NCBI GenBank assembly: GCA_032719365.1
Contig: CM064861.1
Span: forward strand, 83,634,863 to 83,698,862
Reading direction: 5' to 3'
Length of the DNA: 64,000 bases
From: Prinsepia uniflora
Taxonomy: Eukaryota; Streptophyta; Magnoliopsida; Rosales; Rosaceae
The notes under the pieces: generated by a model
What the model saw: the letters and a program-made list of their open reading frames with translations, nothing else
What the model was told of the DNA's origin: nothing
The model's database searches: none
Part shown: piece after piece, positions 57,711 to 64,000 of the stretch
Layout: every line of letters starts with the position of its first letter
Position numbering within the stretch: the stretch's first letter is position 1
Made by a program: the position numbers and the translations under genes

Positions 57711-58233
57711 CTGACACATAAGTATGTATATATAATTCCAACAGGTGAGTCGGCGCACCAAAGAAATGAACAGAAAACTCTAGACAAGTGTCAACATCCT
57801 TATTACTTGTGAAAAATAACCAAATTACCCTTCAAGATAAAATTACTAAAATGCCCCTACATTTTTAAACCAAAATTGAATTCATCCGAACTTTATTTTC
57901 GGCATGCCACTTGTAACGAGTCGACCTAAAATCACGGGATTACTAGAAGATTAGCAAGAATAATCGGGATTAGTTGAGGTAAAATGACGATTTTGTCCCT
58001 AGAGAGGGGAAAATGTTAACTTTTGACCCGAGAAGTTATTTGCACGTGGATCAAGGTCCATTACGTAGACCAAGGGATTTCGATTACGTAGACAGACGAC
58101 ACGTCAATTTAGGACATCATACAATGATTTTACGGGTCAAGGAACATTTAAACGAATTTTACGGTTACACAATTTACGAGGCAAGTTGACTTTTGTTACG
58201 TTGTGGGCCTAGATATTTGTCTCCGGGTTCAGT

Positions 58234-58259
58234 GGATGAGTGAAACATGTCACTCACCC
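58234..58259. promoter_or_regulatory. Palindrome variant of the LTR
   Basis: GGATGAGTGAAA, CA, TGTCACTCACCC: most arm positions pair; three mismatches. Confidence 0.6.
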
Positions 58260-59023
58260 ACTAATCCTTATCCGCTAAGTCTTGCACCTTTCTCCTTGGT
58301 TTTCAAATACACTCACCCATACCGCCCCACTGCCTCACCTCACCATTTCTCATTATCTTACTCATTGTGGTTCTGGTTTGAGAGTCACAAAGAGTAGGGG
58401 AGAGACTCTGAGTGATTTTGAGACTGAGAATGATGAAGGAAAGAGAACAAGGGCTACTGGTAACAGGTAAAAACCGAGAACCCATATATGTTGAAATTCG
58501 GGTCTTGGATTTTAAGGGTTTGAAACTCTAGTTTCTAACCACCTTCATCTTCTCTGAGTTCATGCGAGCTCGTAGGGAAAAAAATGGACGAGAATGGACA
58601 ACTCGACAGGACTGGGTTCGAGTTTCAATTTGAACCGTGAGGCTTTGACCTTGGCCATGAGATTTCAAGTTAGTTTTCTTGATTTCAAGCTTGTAGATTA
58701 GTTTTTGGGTAGAAGACGATTATATTGATGGGAATGCCACGTCAAGTGACCTGGTTGTAGTGTCACGGGTCGGGTCACGATTTTGGTCGAGTGACCTGGT
58801 TGTAGAGTCACGAGTCAACCCGCAAGAGGTTGATAATGATGACTTGGAATTCCACGTTATCTTTTCAGGCCACCTGGTAGACTAGGGTTGGTGCCATGTG
58901 GCGAGCTGTCAGCGGTTGTCTGTGCTGATGTGGCAGAGGCTGACGTCAGCATGGACATATGGCATGTGTTAGGTCGTGATATGTGGCACCAATCAGGGGG
59001 TGCCACATGGCAGTTGTCAGGAA

Positions 59024-59084
59024 TGACGTCAGGTAGGGGTTGATGTCAGTAGTGACGTTAGCAGTGACGTCAGTAATGACGTCA
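59024..59084 (+). promoter_or_regulatory. TGACGTCA-type array with 12-bp periodicity
   Basis: TGACGTCA at 59024, then TGATGTCA 59041, TGACGTTA 59053, TGACGTCA 59065 and TGACGTCA 59077; the last four are spaced exactly 12 bp. Similar to the array in the Tekay-like LTR although the surrounding LTR sequence differs. Confidence 0.75.
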
Positions 59085-60486
59085 GCATTGACCATCATTG
59101 ACCAAACTTTGACTGGTGCGTGGGGGAAAGTGGGCATAAATATCGAGGTCAAGTTGGTCTTATTCAAAAGGTTCTGAAGCCTTGAATCCTATAGTGGTGG
59201 TTTCAGGTCGATAGAAGAATGTTTGGTTGGTTTTTTGAAGGTTTTATCCTCGAGAAGCGTGTTTGGCACACGTTTTCAGTTTTGGGGTTTTTGAGGGTTT
59301 ATTGTGTGGACTTATATGGATTGTTAGTGACCCTCGGGTATGACTTTGATAGGCCCGAATGTTCCGAAGGCCTTCGGATTAGCTTACAGATCGTGTTTTG
59401 AGCGAACAGCGGAACGTGTGAATGGACTTTTGTTTTCCTAACTCTATGCATGCATTTTTATATGGTTTTTATATGAGTTATAATGAGAATTTCTTAATGG
59501 TTCTTCATGTGCTATTTATGTTAAATTTGGGAATTTTACAAACGTTCAAGAAATATTTAAATAACATGTTTTGCGAGGAAATTGGGTTTATTATACTCTA
59601 GATCCTTATTGAGTTTTGAGAGATGGTTTTACCCCTATTATGACATGTTTATATGATTTTGACGGTGTTTGGTAAAATGGGATTTTACAAGATTTTATGA
59701 ATATTTTAATGGATCATTTTACGAGGTTTGATTATACTGCGGTTTTGAGCTTAGGCTCGAGATATGGAATTATGATTTGAATTGCTGCTGATATTGACAT
59801 GTGGTTCCTCCGTATTTTTGATGATTGTGATGATGTGTCTGTGATATGTGTTGTGGAATATATGTTGTGGAGTCTGCGACCGTCACTCGGACGTTGAGTT
59901 TGGGACTCCGTAGTTTCCGAGTGCTCTTAGCAAACTAGTAGTGCACATTGATATGATGATACATATTATAGGCATCGAGGTTGGGTCGTATGGTATGCTG
60001 GTGTATTCAGTTGATATGATTGGTTATTTTGATATGGTTATGTTGGCAGGTTTGCTTTTGTGTGGATTTGGTATGACTTTCTGTGGGGCAGGTTTTGGAA
60101 TTTTTATTTTCTAGTTCATGCACGTATTTTAAGATTCATGTTTTATTCGTAAATTATGCAAGCATGAATTTATTAAACGAAGGGTTTAATAATTGATTTC
60201 GGAAAATGGTTTTTCCAAACCTTTGTTTTTGTCCATTCACACTTTTTATTGGTTTTGACAGTATCTAGGTTGATCGTGGATGGGGATTGCATGAAGGTTG
60301 TGGCATCACATAGATTTGCATACTCTAGAGATCCTGTTTAGAATGTAGCCATATCCCTTTTCTAACACATGGTAAGTATTAATGTTTAAATCTCTAGGGT
60401 ATTTTAGTGATTTTGCATGACATGTCAGACAGGAGCAGGTCCACCCACGCTAATCGATGGGGATTACGGAGAGGGTCCTGTCAACT

Positions 60487-60499
60487 TGTTATCAGAGCA
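60487..60499 (+). other. Primer-binding site, decayed and split
   Basis: TTGTTATCAGAGCA: the canonical TGGTATCAGAGC with one G to T change. The TRIM-like LTR inserted right after it, and GAGCATTAGG resumes at 60762. Confidence 0.85.
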
Positions 60500-60761
60500 T
60501 GTAAGACCTGGTCTTGGAAGCAAGAACGGTGTGCAAGACCCGTGAACGTGAGAAGCAAGAACGGTGAGTAAGACCCGTGAGCTTGGAATTGCAAGATCGG
60601 TTAACAATCCCACATCGCTCGGGGAGAGAAGAGTGATGTGCCTTATATGTGTGGGCACATATCTATCTAACACAAGGCCTTTTGGGAGCTCACTGGCTTT
60701 GGACCCGTGAGGGCTGGACCCAAAGCAGACAATATTGTGCTAGATGGGTCGGGTCGTGACA
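60500..60761 (+). mobile_element. TRIM-like solo LTR (262 bp), TSD GAGCA, inside the primer-binding site
   Basis: TGTAAGACCTGG ... GGGTCGTGACA, flanked by GAGCA at 60495-60499 and 60762-60766. Excising it restores a continuous PBS and leader (compare 45821-45840 of the Tekay element). It holds two tandem units of about 32 bp starting GCAAGAACGGTG (60519 and about 60556) and a 'tcccacatcg' segment familiar from plant TRIM-type LTRs. No interior or second LTR is present. The 5S rRNA-like segment that defines Cassandra TRIMs was not seen. Class assignment is inference from size and ends. Confidence 0.75.
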
Positions 60762-60827
60762 GAGCATTAGGTTGCTTTCTTTGGGAATCGCACACTAACT
60801 GTGTACAATAGTTTTGTTACGGGCGTG

Positions 60828-62720
60828 ATGCCTCCACGACGACCTCGTATTGGTTCTGTTAGGCATTGGATATCGGGGTTGGACCTGGAGAATGGCCAGT
60901 TTTTGTGTGGGCCCAGCGGCTTAGAGCCGTGGACTTGCTGGTTGATTGGATCCCAAGATAGTGATTATTTGGAGTTATGACCGATGGTTGGTCAAGATGT
61001 GTGTGCTGCTAGAAGCAGTAGGGGTTGTTGATGACCCTAGTTCGAGAACAGTTAAACGAAGTTACCAGGGAAGTGGCACTTGTGGATCGAATCTCGTGGT
61101 GATCGATTAGTGGATCTCACGCTTGAGCAGATCGTACGGGCGATGGGTTACCCTTGCGAGTGTATGGTACTAATAATAGTGTGCTTCTCGGATTGGTTAT
61201 GCACAGGGTTGGTGTTAAACAGTGCTATTTACGTATTTGGATGTGACTACGAAGACTTGGGCGATGTTCAAGGAATGTTTCAAACATCATATTTGCCCCC
61301 AGTTTTATTGAGAAGCCTGGGAGGTAAAGTTCTTATATTCGGTGCAGAGGTATTTAACTGTTGCTCAGTATTTGACAGGTGTTTTGTATTTCCTTGGCTT
61401 AGAGGCACGAGTGTTGGTGGAATATGAACCCACACACTTTATTTCCCAAAGATTGACACTTTTGTTGACCAGGAGATGATCCCACTGTGTTGGGACACGA
61501 GTACCAGTACTCCGAGCGGTACAATGCTCAGAACTAGTTCGGTAAATTGAGATCATTTTCTTTGGATATAAGGTTTTAACCTTAAGGCAGATTGGAGTCC
61601 CTGGGCATGTATGACTTGGAAATGATCCTAGGGATGGATTGGTGGGCTACCATCATGCCTCAGTGAAGTATTTTGAGGAACCTTTGTCTTTGGTAGTCCT
61701 GACTTACCATTGTTTGGCTTTTGTGGGTACCAGAGGATACTTCTTTCTAGAGTAAGCTAGCTTTGGAAGCCGAGAAGTTACTGCAGAATAACTATTAAGG
61801 ATATTGAACATGTTGATAAGTGCTACGATTATGGGAAATAGAGTGGATTCTCCACAGTAGCTACCAACAGATATTATTGGTTGGTGAAGGAGACTTCTCA
61901 TTTTCTGCTTCTTTGGAAAGGACTTCTGGGGTAGGCTTACAGCATGGTTGCAACTTCTCTCGTTTTCAAAGGTCATTTATGAGTGGGATGAATTTTGATG
62001 TCATTAGTTGGGGATTGAACGAGTTAAAATTGAATGAGTTGAGAAGTAGAAAGTGCTTGGTGTTACATGACATTGATGGGTGTAGCTTGGATTCGTATTC
62101 AAATCTGTGTCGGATAAACTTTGATGTCATTAGTTAAGGATCAAGGAATTGGATATTCACATAACTATTTTCGGACTCGATATGGACATTTTGAGTATTG
62201 GTTTTGGTGGGCCTGTGTTGGTATTATGGGTCATATCATTTCTGCTGAGAGGACTAGTATAGATCCTCAGAGGATCGAGATGATTTTGGATTGGCGTCAA
62301 CCAACCATGATAACTGAGATTTGGAGTCTCTCAGATTGGTTGAGTATTATGGGAATTTGGTAGAGGATTTCCCTGTGATTGCAGCTCGTTGACCCAATTG
62401 ACTCGAGTGGGAGTCAAATTGGTTTGGTTTGCGCACTTATGCTACACGTGAAGGTTTTGCTTATGCAGCTAGGTAGATGAGATGCCTTGAGATGAACTAT
62501 TTTACCCATGTTTGGGAGTTTGCCGCAGTGGCTTATGTACATAAGAGTTGGACTCATTATCTCTAGGGGAGATGTACATGATCTTTATAGAACACTTGAG
62601 CCTTATCTATCGGTACTCCGAGGGAGTTGAACTCAAGGTAGAGGAGTTGGCTAGAGTTGGTTAAAGATTATGACCGTATATTTGAGTATTATTCGGATAG
62701 GCGGATATAAAAACTGATGC
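60828..62720 (+). pseudogene. Decayed gag-pol of a Tekay-like element
   Basis: Starts ATG CCT CCA CGA CGA (MPPRRPR, compare MPPRRIP of the intact element). Recognisable islands: protease YDLEMILGMDWW (about 61608-61645), RT FRTRYGHFEY (about 62170-62200) and GHIISAERTSIDPQRIEM (62229-62285), RNase H AYAARQMRCLEMNYFTH-like text with stops (about 62460-62510). Many stops, frameshifts and internal losses; the RT FIDD region and the whole integrase were not found. It cannot encode a functional protein. Confidence 0.8.
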
Positions 62721-63974
62721 CTTGAGTAGGAGAGTTACAGGCTCGTTATCACTTTTGCGTACTGTTAATCTATTTTCGATATCAGAGCTCCGGATTGAGG
62801 GATTGTGCTAGTGGTAGATGATTGTGGAGTGTTATTGGACAGTGTTTCTGTGAAACATATATTGCAGGATTAGATGTTTACAGCATAGCTTCAGGATCCA
62901 ACCCTTCGCATCATCAGAATGGGGGTCAAGGTAAGTAACCGACGAGAATTTTCACTAATGATTGGTACATCTTGGTAGACGTAAGTTAGTTAACCTTTGG
63001 AGTTAACCAAGAGTTCGGATTGGTTAGTGAGTTGGATGGTTTATCTTCGGAGTTCTCGGGGAGTACATGTTGGACATGTCTCGAGCATTGGTCGGGTGAC
63101 CAGGAGAACTCGAAAAGGATTTTGAGTTCAATATGGGATTTGTCTGGATCTGGGATCGGACGGGTATGTCTAGTTTCGGGCCATGATTGGCATGGTAGCC
63201 ATATGATAGTTGGATTGGATCCGAGATTGATATGGTTTGGTAATCAGATTGGATCTGAGGTTGACTGTTCATTGAGGCGTCGAATATTGTGCTCTAGAGG
63301 AAAGAGGCTATAAAGGATTCAGTTTTTGTACGGGCTTGGAGCTCTGAGCCATGGTAATTGGAAAGAGGGACCCTAGTTAAACTGATTTGTGATTATCTCG
63401 GCTGGAGCAAGTATTCGATGTGGTCAAAATACACTATAGATGAGTGAAATGCCAAATTGGGACCGAGAGGAGTCATGATCACAAAGATGGTCTCTTGGAG
63501 AGTCGAAGTACCGTAAGAAGACTCTAGTGCGAGTTAGATTTTTGTAAAGAACTCGTACGAAAATAATGGAGCTAATGGGTTACCAGCTGGTCACGACAAT
63601 TCATCGTGGGTATTGTGGAAGGTAGACTTCCTAATAAAAGAAGACATGGGATTTCTCAGAGGGAGCAGAGACGTTAGACTGGATTCTGAGCTGCACCTGC
63701 GTGGAGGCAAGTGAGGGTGATGAGTGTCGATGCCTCGAGCTAGTCTTGGGAGTTGAGTTTTGGAGTTCCAGTGGCAGTTTAACCCCTCACTTATCAGGTA
63801 CGGTCATTGAGGATGACCCGAGATTCGGCAGGGACCGTTAGATTGTTGTTAACGTCGAGTGATGTTTGATTCGGTATATGTACGGTGGATGGATTTTGGA
63901 CGTGGACTTGTATATGAGAGCCTCGGGTAGGATACGGTATTGGATTTCCATAGTTTTGAACATGGGTCTGTGTA
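62721..63974 (+). repeat. Non-coding 3' interior resembling the LARD interior
   Basis: No gag-pol similarity after RNase H. Short blocks match the LARD interior in the same order relative to the polypurine tract: 'gtaagtaaccga ... tagacgta' (62930-62985) with 'gtaggtaaccga ... tagacgtg' (about 36679-36725), and 'gagcaagtattcgatg-ggtc' (63404-63426) with 'gggcaggtattcgatgggg' (about 37224-37245). By eye only. Confidence 0.5.
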
Positions 63975-64000
63975 AATTTCAGGGATGAAATTATTTAAGG
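63975..64000 (+). other. Hairpin and start of the polypurine tract, cut by window end
   Basis: AATTTCA-GGGA-TGAAATT (63975-63992) followed by ATTTAAGG. Same position and form as the hairpins before the other polypurine tracts. Confidence 0.85.

Larger units (their letters stand above)
56132..57911 (-). repeat. Right part of the old minus-strand LTR
   Basis: Continues sequence of the type at 25051-25379. It contains many ACGT-core words (CCACGTG, ACACGTGG) at 56180-56560, a TGACGTCA near 56173, the palindrome at 57107-57132 and a C/T-rich zone with a CA microsatellite. Near 57840 the words 'aaattac-aaaatgcccct' mark the approach to the LTR start. It is cut at 57911 by the next insertion. The block 57240-57800 has no clear counterpart in the other LTRs and might be a separate insertion. 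Confidence 0.6.
57912..60483 (+). repeat. 5' LTR of the decayed element (2572 bp)
   Basis: TGTAACGAGTCGACC ... GAGAGGGTCCTGTCA. It contains the palindrome variant (58234-58259), ACGT-core words and a 12-bp-periodic TGACGTCA array (59041-59084). It lacks the GGGCC minisatellite and the triloop trains seen in the other family. Confidence 0.88.
57912..64000 (+). mobile_element. Decayed Ty3/gypsy element, right end beyond the window
   Basis: LTR 57912-60483, primer-binding site split by a nested TRIM-like solo LTR, decayed gag-pol (60828-62720), a non-coding part, and the hairpin with the first bases of the polypurine tract at 63975-64000. The 3' LTR should start within about ten bases past the window. 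The left flank is CCACT (57907-57911); the right TSD cannot be seen. It inserted into the minus LTR that ends at 57911. Confidence 0.85.

Noticed and set aside
57360..57812. 150-residue frame with a long Thr-His repeat, and its Val-Cys mirror on the other strand
   Set aside because: Both are created by the CA microsatellite inside an LTR; no start context, domain or splice signal supports a gene.
60500..60761. Cassandra TRIM
   Set aside because: The 5S rRNA-like segment that defines Cassandra is not present; kept only as TRIM-like.

Overview
The window is nuclear DNA from a flowering plant, probably a eudicot. It has one intact host gene, a two-exon cytochrome P450 of the CYP81 type. Roughly four fifths of the rest is transposable-element sequence. 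Intron structure, nested LTR retrotransposons, CACTA ends and an L1-type LINE exclude a prokaryote. I cannot name the species.

Layout. 1-2100: a cut minus-strand LTR and an older LTR-like fragment with a 49-bp tandem repeat. 2101-6420: the P450 with its flanks (exons 3270-4163 and 5325-5927). 6421-12630: AT-rich, gene-poor DNA with a GATATCG-rich repeat family, one exon-like GC-rich patch and a small CACTA-like MITE. 12634-15060: a non-autonomous CACTA element. 15653-18694: a solo LTR with a perfect 5-bp target-site duplication (TSD). 19130-24907: a decayed LINE (ORF1 with zinc knuckle, endonuclease, RT, zf-RVT, start of RNase H), itself hit by a Ty1/copia-like solo LTR (20503-21111).

24908-64000 is a nested stack of Ty3/gypsy elements. 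An old minus-strand LTR (25051-25379 and 56132-57911) surrounds a minus-strand non-coding LARD-like element (25380-56131). That element was later hit three times in the plus orientation: a solo LTR (26578-29682, TSD ACAAT), a second LARD-like element (32118-40673, TSD ACTAG) and a complete, very young Tekay/Del-type chromovirus (42886-53361, TSD TGACA). The chromovirus has 2932-bp LTRs with six differences found by eye and an open 1481-codon gag-pol. At the right edge lies a further element (LTR 57912-60483) with decayed gag-pol. Its primer-binding site has been split by a 262-bp TRIM-like solo LTR (60500-60761, TSD GAGCA), and the window ends inside its polypurine tract.

The most unusual signals are in the LTRs: (i) trains of 6-bp-stem, 3-nt-spacer inverted repeats whose stems differ between copies with both arms changed together; (ii) a palindrome with 12-bp arms kept in every LTR that retains that region, with a paired arm change in the Tekay copy; (iii) TGACGTCA octamers spaced 11-12 bp apart in two distinct LTR families; (iv) a hairpin just upstream of the polypurine tract, again with compensatory changes; and (v) similarity between the non-coding LARD interior and the region downstream of the pol relic in the last element, which suggests how the LARDs arose. 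All comparisons were made by eye.
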